This document shows, one piece after another, positions 15,001 through 17,537 of a stretch of 17,689 nt of DNA. Position 1 is the first letter of the stretch; each line of letters starts with the position of its first letter. The DNA lies in assembly GCA_034433375.1 (NCBI GenBank), contig DAOUAQ010000196.1:1-17689 (forward strand). Reading direction: 5' to 3'. Origin of the DNA: DSWT01 sp034433375 (GTDB lineage Bacteria > Chloroflexota > Anaerolineae > B4-G1 > SLSP01). The position numbers and the translations under genes were made by a program. A model generated the notes under the pieces. It was not told where the DNA came from and searched no databases. It saw only the letters and a list, made by a program, of their open reading frames with translations.

Positions 15001-17537
15001 GCCACCCGCCCGCCGCCCGACGCATCGGGCACCACGTTGACCGGCACATACAGCAGCACTGCGCCGGACGCGCCCTTGTCGCGCGCGGTGACGCCATACG
15101 CCTCCAGCGGGGCGGGGTTCACCATACGGTCGGTATACCCGGCGGTCGTCAGGTCGGGGATCTGCGCGCAGGCCGGCATGTGCCCGGCGCTGGACATGAT
15201 GACAAAGTGTTCGCCGTCGGCCACAGCCGTCAGGCGGACATTGTTGATCGTCCACGCATAAGGATTCGGCGGATTGGTGACGGTCACTTCGCCGACTTTG
15301 GTTCCGGGCTTGTCACACGTTCCGGCGTACACGCCCATCCACTCGAAAGTATTGCCGGGCGTGAAGCGCGCCGTCACCACCGTCGTCGGCGCGGCTGCCG
15401 TGCCGCCTGGCGTAAAATCCAACGTGGCCGAGAGCCACGTCGTGAAGACCGGCGGCGTGGTGCTGATCGGCCAGGAGGTATCCACGCCCTGAAGCTGCAC
15501 GCTGGTCTGCATCGCCGTCGTGAACGGGAGCGGCAGGTTGCTGCCGCTCAACTCGACTTCGAGCATGGGGATGAGGCGCACGTCGCCATTTTGCGCCCGT
15601 GGGTCGGCGGCGCGCTCGCTCGCCGACATATCCTCGGCGAAGGTGGCGTCGTTGCCCGTCCGCCGTTGAATCTGCCCCTGCTCGTCGCCGCTCGGCCAAT
15701 CGAGAACGTTCATCACGTAGGTCAGGTGTTTCGGATCCACCGGGCGCAACTGGAAATCCGCTACCACGGGGTAATAGGTCGTCCCCGACTTGAGCGCGAA
15801 ATTGCTCGCCTTCCACTGGAAGGGGTTGTCACGGCTGAACGGCGCGACTTGCCCCACTATGGAGAGCGGCGAAAGGTCTATCTGGTCGGGTACGCCGTCG
15901 CTGTCGCTGTCGGCGTCGAACACGTTAGGCGTGCCGTCGCCGTCGGTATCGCGGCAGGCCGTATTCACGCCCGGCGTCGTCCCGTTGACCGTGCGGCGTT
16001 CGGGACATTCGATGTTGTCTGCCAGCCCATCCTTGTCCGAGTCCGCCTTGTTGGGGTTGCTGTACCAGCGCTTGCCGTTATAAACAAAACCGACCACTTC
16101 GAGGTTGTCGCTGATGCCGTCGCCATCGCTGTCGAAGTCGGTGGGGGAGGTGCCCAGGCGCAGCACTTCCCAACCGTCCCACAGCCCATCATCGTCGCTA
16201 TCCTGGTCGGCGGAGTTCGTGCCGATCACGCTTTCTTGGCAATCGGTCAACAAGTCGTTATCCGTGTCGGTCGCCTTTTGCTCGTCCGTACACTGGCTGT
16301 ACGGATCGTCTTCCGCGCTGGCTTGGGCCAACGTGACGTTCAAGGGGAGCGGCGTGGGCGGTGCGGCGACTGGCTGTGCGACATTTTGTAACGGGTCCTG
16401 GTTGGGATTCCAGTTCGGATCGGCCTGTTTGGCTTGCGCTTCGGCATAGCGGATCTGTTCATCTTGTTCTTGGTCGAAGGCCGCTTGCTTGGCCGCCTGC
16501 TCATCCATAAACGCCGCCGCCTGGAGGCTGTTGAGCAGCGGCGTGACGAGCATCGAGAGGATCACAACCACGACGATAGCCGCATACACCACCCGCGAGC
16601 GGTGATGCGTGACGAGCGTGAGCAGCATACCGAGCATCCCAAACAGCAGGCCGCTACGTATCCCGGCGGTCTGCCAATCGCTGGCCGTGCGCGGGAGGCG
16701 CAGGGCCGTTGCGAGCGCCTTGGCCGGTCCGGACGCCTGAGCCACGGCATAGTTGGTGAAATCGGTCTTCAGTTCAGCCTCGATCTGTTCACCGTTGGCC
16801 TGGCGCGGGTAGAGGATGTGCAGCGACAGGCGCAGCGGCAAACCATCCGCCCCAATCCACATCGCCCCCTCGCCGGTTGCGTCGTGGTAGACGTTGGACA
16901 CATCGAGTGTGATTCCGGCCGGCAACTCGCCCTTGCGCGACAATTCCGCTTCCAGTTGGTCGCGGACGTAACGCGCCAGGCTCGGCCCATCGAGCGTGAA
17001 GGCGTATTGCGTGGCGTACACGGCGTAAGGCGAATCCGGCAAACTGACGGACGTCCCCACCTCCACCACATCTTTGACGCCGGCCAGGTATGCCATCAGG
17101 TCATTGCCGGGCGCAAACGCGCCGGAAAAATCGGACAGCTCCTGCCACTCGCCGCCGCTCGCGCGGCCATACGTCTTGTCGCCGTCCAGGCGGATTTCGA
17201 CTGAGTCCTGACCGTTCAGCGCGTTGCCGCCTTCGTTCCACAACGTCATCAAGAACTGGCGCTGGGCCGTATTGGTCTGCCCCTCGATGTAGACGCTCTC
17301 CACGCGGCTGCTGCGTCCCACATTGGCGAGTGTGGGTGCGGGGTAGGTCGTCTGCGCAATCTCCGTGCTGAACTGATAGGCTCCGGTCTGCGCGGCGCGC
17401 GCCCACGCATTTTGCACAGCTTGCAGCGGGTCAACTTCGTCCGCGGCCCGGACCGCGGACAATCCGCCTGCTGCCACGGCGAGCAAGATGCCCACAACTA
17501 TAAAAATGCGGCTGAATGAAATACGAGAGCGTTGCAT
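1..17537 (-). CDS. Giant membrane-anchored multidomain surface protein (LamG / FG-GAP / tandem-95 repeats), 3' end outside window
   Basis: An open frame runs from ATG 17537-17535 to the window edge: 5,845 complete codons and no stop, so the gene is 3'-incomplete. The start is fixed by GAGGAGG six bases upstream and a classical signal peptide directly after it. Seen in order are a signal peptide, an LppX-like header, two membrane helices, TSP3 block 1, an unassigned beta-like region, a five-helix hydrophobic block, a cysteine cluster, TSP3 block 2, eight LamG modules with Ig-like modules between them, LVIVD repeats, seven FG-GAP blades and nine cadherin-like units. All these families are typical of extracellular adhesion or glycan-binding proteins, so a surface adhesin or cell-contact role is inferred. 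No catalytic domain is recognised, and any C-terminal effector or sorting domain would lie beyond base 1. Existence and frame are near certain; the biological role is not. Confidence 0.96.
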   Translation of the reverse strand, partial: MQRSRISFSRIFIVVGILLAVAAGGLSAVRAADEVDPLQAVQNAWARAAQTGAYQFSTEIAQTTYPAPTLANVGRSSRVESVYIEGQTNTAQRQFLMTLWNEGGNALNGQDSVEIRLDGDKTYGRASGGEWQELSDFSGAFAPGNDLMAYLAGVKDVVEVGTSVSLPDSPYAVYATQYAFTLDGPSLARYVRDQLEAELSRKGELPAGITLDVSNVYHDATGEGAMWIGADGLPLRLSLHILYPRQANGEQIEAELKTDFTNYAVAQASGPAKALATALRLPRTASDWQTAGIRSGLLFGMLGMLLTLVTHHRSRVVYAAIVVVVILSMLVTPLLNSLQAAAFMDEQAAKQAAFDQEQDEQIRYAEAQAKQADPNWNPNQDPLQNVAQPVAAPPTPLPLNVTLAQASAEDDPYSQCTDEQKATDTDNDLLTDCQESVIGTNSADQDSDDDGLWDGWEVLRLGTSPTDFDSDGDGISDNLEVVGFVYNGKRWYSNPNKADSDKDGLADNIECPERRTVNGTTPGVNTACRDTDGDGTPNVFDADSDSDGVPDQIDLSPLSIVGQVAPFSRDNPFQWKASNFALKSGTTYYPVVADFQLRPVDPKHLTYVMNVLDWPSGDEQGQIQRRTGNDATFAEDMSASERAADPRAQNGDVRLIPMLEVELSGSNLPLPFTTAMQTSVQLQGVDTSWPISTTPPVFTTWLSATLDFTPGGTAAAPTTVVTARFTPGNTFEWMGVYAGTCDKPGTKVGEVTVTNPPNPYAWTINNVRLTAVADGEHFVIMSSAGHMPACAQIPDLTTAGYTDRMVNPAPLEAYGVTARDKGASGAVLLYVPVNVVPDASGGGRVAFAARMPYFPNNGSLGDAAQKVRLVWMVQVLSDMCKSMPGDISTEDAEIWCDYRESWELNVSQVVHTYSDEWYLTGLTVREDRGFNMAILWEDPSTKATPEERQMDNWLWPLSLGLEEVFLSGRDANDNDIRDLGVATTYDGVTVADDTISRRFDAPLPSTVTETLRWGIPTAVTFQVETVTYPTQDHVAFVMMTDTLRILNTNFAAYTDATPSLLFAREEYYREANLDTQATRTIVNNVVTFNLSGQQLNTIAAINWAPYRYRNGAWNSFPLAEYWDLLGVRLKAVLPLVADTPSDTAEDIRDGQIAVARSYYLALNRGRTSLAAVGNTPLYPYNPLHGDGSLGMTISYLMTHSVYGGATGGAKGIVAVTELIADAAYRAFKIQMNYVGLGGRFTAAGITGPKDVFWLIGRGVKDMLTEKLNSLFDTLADTFNSGKSFAAVVGVAIIGVSLLIIAVAVGFIFIKVELMLNLVIGITLAVVQVVLAIKTIYEAVTKTMAAISKATVVGAVIGLVIGVVVAFAGAIVTIVVGHLKMSSVAAHAAIADFIAYAIVATIMLVISLIPVVGQIISAIIGAFDALVMAICALASVIVKYDVQKTPVGQWLCKGLTGWLSEAVKWFIFSARALTDLQDPDRLQLGRFDYELEEPDEGMAVGNDLYLTLDLTTTIKLVPVVPPTDEMVANWKSGTNLIPVDWKSLSYWWQFSDSNVKRSTFKYEIQNEEADLEGVDLDQMKSDWQSSGTAHAFYANPTPASEAFALDTAGINQPIQATLTEGADVATQECWTIPNPLMPGCILPYVCLIPVCVIRGNDNSTHIDLGGRFVLDVLPATLDAFYEGVARDGGYSLAWGQSDGLTFQRQADFDGDSLLGPADGGADPDDSRWDTDGDGLSDDWELAHGSDPLHQDSDDDGLTDAEEGALRTDPMRKDTDGDGLTDKEELTGWEMVYAINTSGTQLFTWVTSDPLNPDADYDGLTDFKEKTFGYNPNVPSDPNVLNMSAGVQETHAPVMLLRLAEAAGAQTFRDDANVTNVATCVPATCPDAGQDGRYAYAAQFGSGDALRLLNGPVNRARNNFTVAAWIRPTTVSGNQNILATDTALSSSNGFAFGLSNTSLSFRTYNVTTYNASVGLQANQWTHVAAVMDSANAVSFYVNGVFRQKVTAANPAQPDTDDALVIGATSTLNTLVGRLNDVVFFDRALSTAEVQAVMAGRFNLNDRVVQPEQTLAYTATLANKLLGRYAQGLLSFSSAPALAVRTPDPQTFVLQPLAETSMAGSLGIASQDTRPISVTQTAEALITDWREQSNYAQLWLPLDEDATQTVFLDHAGTLPAANGTCAGTTCPTRAEAGYFDYALKFNGTQSVALPDAARLGLTDSSFAVSVWVNTNDLSGERHILSTSGTPRLKLMLLNGKPAMDFGGNVLSSPTALAANRWYHLVFRYDKEKSEQAIYVNTELKASRTGIAAFTGAGAVTLGSAWQGWLDDVRAYNRPLTINEIGELYGRPVLRVQFEQTTGPTPLDPKMYFADDSGLSNGGTCSGSTCPTRASGVTGPWSGKFDGNDYLSIASRPSLDLSDGQFTLAAWVKPNPQPEPVNTACHFEAGYYLASTPYKTGCVSWDGWIDPASGLMLDVTTPAGGYTRYYKGDFDFPAGYYDFTVRSSLQGKARVYVDGVQIASADPWEDSASYVEYWDRTASNLHYYLNAGVHTIEVRSDSVYGNQVQFAFSPPYAQGIMGEQSGAKTAYPSLQMVGRHVRVGFGDGNQWVSRTSTNTVLTANAWNHVIATYNASELNLYVNNVRVASWYLNSAKPTTATALRVGSSGQRGSVWIDQLHVYDTWPTTSGDVLEGDFSLKWNGNVCSGCSWTNLSDGANIDVDLSKSVSGYATLGLVHRHDLKNHDRCLKSTDGTEACTTDFPFDTTKPGLRFIALNDKDRYAGLYLGDDTRWAFYNDAMPFRGTLDDVAIYRRPLSTEEIDELYRAAGLTLHLKLDEAPGVASFENAVDLSRQSNAFCASAGGACPTTGVAGRINQAALFDGASDWLSTTLTLDTAQGGALMAWVRPTTLDTTTRAVLSTGSWAIMREGLRWKVLNGSTLVDTGAAVTPNAWQHVATTLTGNQVKFYLNGQLVTTVTANSWTTRPLVVGRHPAGGSYWAGTIDDVRVFTLPPSDAGIQTIYQEAPIVHLRLDEASGATQFTSVTGAFSGTCANCPAAGADGQAGQAVEFNMAPGHTTDRITIAANTSLNLPRFSVGAWVQPAAIKNNEQVLVSKGNNYKLSIPAGGLTATLTLAPASGSACGAAVAVASQVQLLPNQWNYVVGTYDGSAARIYVNGYEQGSVAVSGTACATTDDVSLGGLSTGNPFFGRLDEVSLYDHALNAYAVRDIFRYQGKLVQEHRSDALFVDATAPMSALRSYNADLPYLANQDVLMYVAAQDEYAGVSQVELLVTKGSGNQMTVAAPACTDSVGDTAWCPFFKTSGEGQYTFATRATDWAGNQATSANTILYVDATPPAANLSIPSDTLLSARLHPTLSNHWLVDLSGIVSDPNIGSTSTSGSGLQLDSVRVALLDANGAIVGGQAQAVTLAGNTWAVTYRIAEARPTGRYTVRLEAADRIGNQASLVLGTILVDAAAPGGDAQLPTTAITSTQSVQGTLSEAPAPRDTALLLHFEESAGATLFYDNGGALLHATCFGACPEAGATGMYGKAARFGGTQSLQVAHSAINERAAGLSVAAWIRPDTLSGIQRLVATAQTRSANGFSLGLQNDKLLFAALGASPRTYTAGTLRTNEWAHVAVVVGDDNAVSLYQNGQLQTVFTATTALQADLDDLLLIGGGTNAGSASLVESYVGFLDELVIVARALLPEEVRALAQSKVAGLSSAQVAWRPTLPGSPLYNETPLPGEVLHLALDDMPDQSGLLTWYDIALPGSDGKAHHGTCTGAACPSYGVVGHSGSAAAFDGKQTTIALPNFGTFTNATVSAWVKRTGQTGARETIISYKEAKSCGLLLSLNEDKVNHYPRIWVKVGSTWRYAEQAVAIPLNTWVHLAGTYDGATIRLYRDGQLVASTAAAGSMAQCTGVSAVGSRSDGVSHRFPGVIDDVRMFDRALSAETLRERLYLGAEPTLRLTLDEAWAADGTTLSDASGWGHDGVLYTGADSANKATSGAVGGSGLRLDGVDDYVAVEPQPGLLPGSRFSVAAWVYPSPEDNNPYPILSSDAYTDTRYSYPTLQVLNRNVLVGGFGNGTQALIAYTPAALTENAWNHVAATFDGVTYNLYVNGVQRATTTAFAGQLPANTSGFDIGRGSPTVAGCVKFQNLTFTPISMGYYDVALDGKSLSHGTSPATPYVPITLNVPDLLCSQSTLQISYRWATSWQRSITFDPQPGTGSQRLSSGGYAVDVAWTLAALPSSLRYWRGKLDDVQIYPRALLPLEVDTLYKTGWQATTLAQSGSGVNLSRWSASVPAGLEGSYALVLRGVDTAGHTGVADLNAQVWNGQVDTLAPRVAITRTLSGAQYRYATVAEDFNLVLNGFSSPCGAGVVSATDYYRSPWYLATVGQSSLANKVYRLTADCTVNVYGLFEAGAWTKRPSVAGRFAIAGNQVYAPSGALWRVSLANPSLPNDTASYNTAGDGRSVVVSGNYAYIADGSRGLAIVNLANPSAAPVLLDTPGLASDVVVQGNYVYLADDAGGLRVINIANPASPQQVGTYATPGNALAIALGPLPAVQGSVKVLPAPALDTAPAPAEHPAYSLLPTPYSQPAQPKPLAASAALSITIRPGDILSPTADDTDRRFGRALSVYNDYLLIGAPGEMMTYTEGESPVNGWGVAYLWRYNDLSGNWGVSTTFTHTGGDFGSAVAIGYLSGNVVPDILIGAPYAGNGGEAYRFRSEQPSNPDYGQWVITQTWFLGTVDERGGYAVEQLGPDAFIIGAPSSPGFMGGTVYAGGDDGYSYLYDLSGSFGAALALSGNTLVVGAPDWGEPGDVVIPVGAAKIYTYTYDKMGPPYYTWTALPLTLTSPTPSADAGFGASVDIDGDTLVIGSEGKDIYTQVEEVYVYLQNQGGDNAWGQVATLTPTDVLNGGFGAAVVIAGDRIAVGAPLAEIGGNAEQGAVYVFLRDYDPANPGVPLSNNWGLAEVITRTDGNAYNHFGAALALYDDTLVVGAPNAALSGRAYVYYFDLLAVDDSYTTDEDVVLDVAAPGVFRNDIVNTRTTLTVTVESAPSHGTVLLRSDGSFVYTPTANYHGPDSFAYRVTNDLASSGIATVTLTVQSVADAPYANDVVTETTAGFPLQITPYPLYAGDGDGDPLTVIGVGTPDNGTATTDGQIITYTSGPIFIGTNAFTYTVSDPGGLQATARITVTVTGPNDPPTAVDDEVTTNEDTALTIDVLSNDSDPNSQPITLIAWGTPLLGQVTKLGTVLRYTPTTDLNGTDTFTYTISDSMLQATATVTVVVNAVNDLPTLGAIGDVILDEDAGPQTVNLTGIATGAANEAQTLNVTAQSSNVMLIPHPTIAYTSPETSGTLHFTPLADQWGITTITVTVSDGISTTAQTFQVTINAINDAPTLDAFTALVLDEDAGEQTVALNGVTSGAANEAQTLVVTAQSSNVALIPHPTVAYTSPQTTGTLSFTPLADQSGAATISVTVSDGLSTTVRALLVTVNPVNDAPTAADISVATNENVPVNLTPFPTYANDVDGDSLTVASLGVPAHGAATTNGATITYTPTLNFFGTDAFTYTVRDPGGLRATARITVTVSNLNDPPVAVDDAFATPEDTPITLTVLDNDSDPDGQIPALTAVGTPTLGQVAIVGAALRYTPTLDLHGTEHFTYTIGDGLLYATATVTVVIISVNDAPTLNSIGNLAIAEDASEQTVALTGITSGAANEVQALSVTALSSDPALIPHPIVTYVSPQTTGALRFTSLADQWGAATISVTVSDGFSTTVRAFQVTVNPSNDAPTLDAISNRTIAEDAGEQTVALTGITSGAANEAQTLAVTAISSNPALIPHPTVTYVSPQTTGTLRFTP
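3..2234 (-). repeat. Tandem cadherin-like units 2-9 arranged as a 1,170-nt higher-order repeat
   Basis: Units end in (N)D(A/P/L)P. Unit 2 is 1956-2234 (93 aa), unit 3 is 1683-1955 (91), unit 4 is 1374-1682 (103) and unit 5 is 1065-1373 (103). Units 6-9 have identical lengths: 786-1064 (93), 513-785 (91), 204-512 (103), and 3-203 (truncated by the window at 67). The four-unit block is therefore repeated with period exactly 1,170 bases. Bases 1261-1320 and 91-150, one period apart, match at 52 of 60 positions. Even units 2/6 and 3/7 keep the type order. Cadherin-like or Big_9-type Ig modules are extracellular rods. Confidence 0.92.
2235..2519 (-). other. Cadherin-like/tandem-95 unit 1 (residues 5007-5101)
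   Basis: AVDDSYTTDEDVVLDV opens the unit. SHGTVLLRSDGSFVYTPTAN, DSFAYRVTND and the closing TLTVQSVADAP give the classical 95-residue VCBS/tandem-95 type repeat ('AvdDsytTdEDt..G....tpn..GtDsFtYtv.D'). This unit stands outside the duplicated block. Confidence 0.9.
2520..3734 (-). other. Seven-bladed FG-GAP (integrin-alpha-like) beta-propeller (residues 4602-5006)
   Basis: Seven FG-GAP landmarks can be counted: RRFGRALSVYNDYLLIGAPG, GDFGSAVAI..DILIGAP, GGYAVEQLGPDAFIIGAP, GSFGAALALSGNTLVVGAP, AGFGASVDIDGDTLVIGS, GGFGAAVVIAGDRIAVGAP and HFGAALALYDDTLVVGAP. Seven blades is the number expected for a closed integrin-alpha-type propeller. Blade 3 lacks the Phe-Gly and blade 5 the GAP. Classical calcium DxDxDG loops are largely absent. 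A protein- or glycan-binding role is inferred from the family. Confidence 0.88.
3735..3893 (-). other. Pro/Ala-rich linker (residues 4549-4601)
   Basis: VLPAPALDTAPAPAEHPAYS and the following LLPTPYSQPAQPKPLAASAA form a flexible, low-complexity linker between the LVIVD segment and the FG-GAP propeller. Part of it is encoded by a heptamer repeat. Confidence 0.7.
3782..3811. repeat. In-frame heptamer repeat GGGAGTA, four units (one imperfect)
   Basis: The plus strand carries GGGAGTA, GGGAGTA, GGAAGTA, GGGAGTA followed by GG. On the coding strand it is translated as AYSLLPTPYSQP. This peptide type is, from memory, a frequent by-product of CCTACTC-type heptamer repeats in cyanobacteria and Chloroflexota. 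A unit of seven is not a multiple of three. Losing one unit moves translation into a frame that stops at 3620-3622; gaining one moves it into a frame with TGA at 3694-3696. Both fall before the FG-GAP domain is complete. Confidence 0.9.
3894..4283 (-). other. LVIVD beta-propeller repeats, about three blades (residues 4419-4548)
   Basis: VVVSGNYAYIADGSRGLAIV and VVVQGNYVYLADDAGGLRVI, each ending 'N(L/I)ANPSxP', match the LVIVD repeat found in surface and secreted proteins. A weaker copy (FAIAGNQVYAPSGALWRVSL) precedes them. LVIVD propellers usually have more blades, so this is short, or it completes its ring with neighbouring strands. Confidence 0.75.
4284..4730 (-). other. Ig-like module and connector (residues 4270-4418)
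   Basis: SYALVLRGVDTAGHTG carries the Ig-like 'Y.L.v.a.D.aGn' strand, followed by the TLAPRVAI boundary. A connector with two cysteines (SPCGAG, TADCTV) then leads to the LVIVD repeats. The connector itself is unassigned. Confidence 0.6.
4731..5687 (-). other. LamG domain 8, expanded by an insertion (residues 3951-4269)
   Basis: LRLTLDEAWAADG, GWGHDGVLYT, FSVAAWVYPSPED, AWNHVAATFDGVTYNLYVNG and the closing GKLDDVQIYPRALLPLEVDTLY. Unlike the other seven it lacks the opening cysteine pair. Between about residues 4138 and 4239 (4821-5126) an insertion starting with GCVKFQNLTFTPISMGYYDV and ending ALPSS splits the module; it includes C4141 and the cysteine of DLLCSQ. The insertion family is not recognised. 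Confidence 0.85.
5688..6329 (-). other. LamG domain 7 (residues 3737-3950)
   Basis: LHLALDDMPDQSG, CTGAACP, ATVSAWVKRTGQTGARETI, the central TWVHLAGTYDGATIRLYRDG and the closing GVIDDVRMFDRALSAETLRERLY. A short linker (residues 3706-3736) separates it from LamG6. Confidence 0.9.
6423..7049 (-). other. LamG domain 6 (residues 3497-3705)
   Basis: TALLLHFEESAGATLFYDN, CFGACP, LSVAAWIRPDTLSG, the central EWAHVAVVVGDDNAVSLYQNG and the closing GFLDELVIVARALLPEEVRAL. It is close in layout to LamG1: both have the 'SGxQxxxATxTxxSxNGFxxGL' stretch, so the two probably derive from a common duplicated module. Confidence 0.9.
7050..7859 (-). other. Pair of bacterial Ig-like modules (residues 3227-3496)
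   Basis: Each half contains the 'VDATPP' boundary and the Ig signature YTFATRATDWAGNQA or YTVRLEAADRIGNQASL, where the 'G.Y.....A.D.aGN' strand is typical of Big_3/Big_4-like repeats in surface proteins. They act as spacers between LamG5 and LamG6. A cysteine pair (APACTD, AWCPFF) is present in the first. Confidence 0.75.
7860..8486 (-). other. LamG domain 5 (residues 3018-3226)
   Basis: IVHLRLDEASGATQF, the shortest cysteine pair (CANCP), FSVGAWVQPAAI, the central QWNYVVGTYDGSAARIYVNG and the closing GRLDEVSLYDHALNAYAVRDI. Two further cysteines (SACGAA, TACATT) suggest an extra disulfide. Confidence 0.9.
8487..9074 (-). other. LamG domain 4 (residues 2822-3017)
   Basis: LTLHLKLDEAPG opens the module. 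CASAGGACP gives a wider cysteine spacing than LamG1-3. Then come ALMAWVRPTTLD, the central AWQHVATTLTGNQVKFYLNG, and the closing GTIDDVRVFTLPPSDAGIQTIY. A regular-length module. Confidence 0.9.
9150..9515 (-). other. Second insertion in LamG3 (residues 2675-2796)
   Basis: After VWIDQLHVYD the chain departs into about 122 residues beginning TWPTTSGDVLEGDFSLKWNG. It includes cysteines in CSGCSW and DRCLKS..EACTTD and ends at DAMPFRG, where the LamG closing strand resumes. A small beta module is likely; no family recognised. Confidence 0.5.
9837..10229 (-). other. PA14-like insertion nested in LamG3 (residues 2437-2567)
   Basis: The segment reads as PA14/GLEYA-like: CHFEAGYYLAS, GWIDPASGLMLDV, YYKGDFDFPAGYYDFTVRSS, then KARVYVDGVQI and LHYYLNAGVHTIEVRS. 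The 'F..a.Y.f.v.sd...rvyvDG..i......l.aG.h.i.v' order is characteristic of PA14 carbohydrate-binding modules. Nesting between two LamG strands is inferred from flanking LamG motifs. Confidence 0.6.
10509..11096 (-). other. LamG domain 2 (residues 2148-2343)
   Basis: LWLPLDEDATQ opens the module. CAGTTCP supplies the cysteine pair, followed by FAVSVWVNTND, the central RWYHLVFRYD..AIYVN strands and the closing GWLDDVRAYNRPLTINEIGELY. The usual 'H-V' position of the central strand is His-Leu. Length is typical for a LamG-3 module. Confidence 0.9.
11097..11378 (-). other. Linker/beta module between LamG1 and LamG2 (residues 2054-2147)
   Basis: About 94 residues with the pattern PEQTLAYTATLANKLLGRYAQGLLSFSSAP, then FVLQPLAETSMAGSLGI. 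From memory, a short beta-sandwich-like segment with 'Y.tatv.N.l..r...G.l....p' is often found between LamG modules in giant bacterial proteins. It is not assigned to a named family here. Confidence 0.45.
11379..12005 (-). other. LamG/concanavalin-like domain 1 (residues 1845-2053)
   Basis: The module has the LamG-3 pattern: an opening LLRLAEAAG strand, a CVPATCP cysteine pair (C1878, C1883), FTVAAWIRP, the central QWTHVAAVMD..FYVNG strand pair, and the closing GRLNDVVFFDRALSTAEV. Laminin-G/concanavalin-A-like jelly rolls commonly bind glycans or proteins, often with calcium. Ligand unknown. Confidence 0.9.
12033..12422 (-). other. Thrombospondin type-3-like calcium-binding repeats, block 2 (residues 1706-1835)
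   Basis: DFDGDSLLG, DTDGDGLSD, DSDDDGLTD, DTDGDGLTD and DADYDGLTD occur with the usual 'W/ELxxGxDPxxxDSD' connectors (LAHGSDPLHQDSDDDG, ALRTDPMRKDTDGDG). This is a cleaner TSP3 series than block 1. It lies between the membrane-proximal half and the LamG chain, where a calcium-rigidified stalk would be expected. Confidence 0.88.
12423..13226 (-). other. Unassigned region with hydrophobic cysteine cluster (residues 1438-1705)
   Basis: The first part (WLCKGLTGWLSEAVKWFIFSA) is amphipathic and aromatic, as at a membrane interface. The middle is beta-like (NDLYLTLDLTTTIKLVPVV). The last part holds C1628, C1639, C1645 and C1650 within a Pro-rich hydrophobic run that includes PGCILPYVCLIPVCVIRG. 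The segment ends in YSLAWGQSDGLTFQRQA just before the second TSP3 block. No family recognised. Confidence 0.45.
13227..13688 (-). other. Internal polytopic hydrophobic block, about five membrane segments (residues 1284-1437)
   Basis: Five strongly hydrophobic stretches lie close together at about residues 1284-1309, 1313-1332, 1350-1376, 1389-1408 and 1410-1437. The third is a glycine-zipper type (VVGAVIGLVIGVVVAFAGAI), and the fourth and fifth are joined by LIPVVGQ. Loops contain KVE, KTIYEAVTKT and GHLKMSS. Such a block within an adhesin-like protein is unusual. It could be a second membrane anchor, a pore-like element, or a chain buried within the fold. The exact number of spanning helices is uncertain. 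Confidence 0.75.
13689..15875 (-). other. Unassigned, mostly beta-like extracellular region (residues 555-1283)
   Basis: About 730 residues with no family I recognise. The sequence alternates hydrophobic and polar residues as in beta-sandwich modules, for example FQWKASNFALKSGTTYYPVV, the ATLDFTPGG and ARFTPGNTFEWMG strands, and TETLRWGIPTAVTFQVETVT. It contains a few cysteines (YAGTCDK, MPACAQ, DMCKSM, IWCDYR). The last 200 residues look more helical (EYWDLLGVRLKAVLPLV, IAVARSYYLALNRG) and lead into the hydrophobic block through a Gly-rich patch (VYGGATGGAKG) and the amphipathic GVKDMLTEKLNSLFDTL. Codon use and frame are continuous with the flanks. Confidence 0.5.
15876..16268 (-). other. 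Thrombospondin type-3-like calcium-binding repeats, block 1 (residues 424-554)
   Basis: Successive acidic loops DTDNDLLTD, DQDSDDDGLWD, DFDSDGDGISD, DSDKDGLAD, DTDGDGTPN and DADSDSDGVPD are spaced along about 130 residues. This DxDxDG pattern with interleaved 'GTxP'-like segments is the bacterial TSP3 repeat, which wraps calcium ions and stiffens the chain. A dockerin reading is less likely because there are more than two loops and no paired dockerin helices. Two cysteines (in the ECPERR and NTACRD segments) may form a disulfide. Confidence 0.85.
16533..16661 (-). other. Two transmembrane helices (residues 293-309 and 316-335)
   Basis: IRSGLLFGMLGMLLTLV and VVYAAIVVVVILSMLVTPLL are separated by the short basic loop THHRSR, which by the positive-inside rule should be cytoplasmic. 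A helical hairpin here would leave both the header domain and the downstream TSP3 block outside the membrane. The second helix is followed by an Ala/Gln/Glu-rich stretch (about residues 341-375) with helix or coiled-coil character, then a proline-rich linker. Confidence 0.85.
16683..17441 (-). other. N-terminal header domain, LppX/LolA-like fold (residues 33-285)
   Basis: About 250 residues with alternating beta-strand patterns, including AYQFSTEIAQTTYPAP near residue 51, DGDKTYGRASGGEWQEL in the middle, and a repeat of the same theme later (ELPAGITLDVSNVYHDATG, then MWIGADGLPLRLSLHILYP). The pattern of strand plus 'exposed residue score' segments resembles the LppX/LprAFG/LolA convex-sheet fold, which holds lipids in known members. 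I recall a similar header at the start of other giant exported proteins from Chloroflexota, ahead of paired membrane helices. The family assignment is by eye and only moderately secure; a lipid-binding role is inference. Confidence 0.45.
17445..17537 (-). other. Signal peptide, residues 1-31
   Basis: MQRSRISFSR gives a basic n-region. It is followed by a hydrophobic core, IFIVVGILLAVAAGGL, and a small-residue c-region, SAVRA-AD, with an Ala-X-Ala-type cleavage site after about residue 31. This indicates Sec-dependent export. There is no lipobox cysteine, so cleavage by signal peptidase I is expected. Confidence 0.85.

Noticed and set aside
13110..16391. A 1,093-codon plus-strand open frame
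   Set aside because: It is codon-aligned antisense to the giant gene. The translation is rich in His/Arg/Asp/Gln/Gly with no recognisable domain, whereas the minus frame shows clear TSP3 repeats and membrane segments. There is also no credible start signal.
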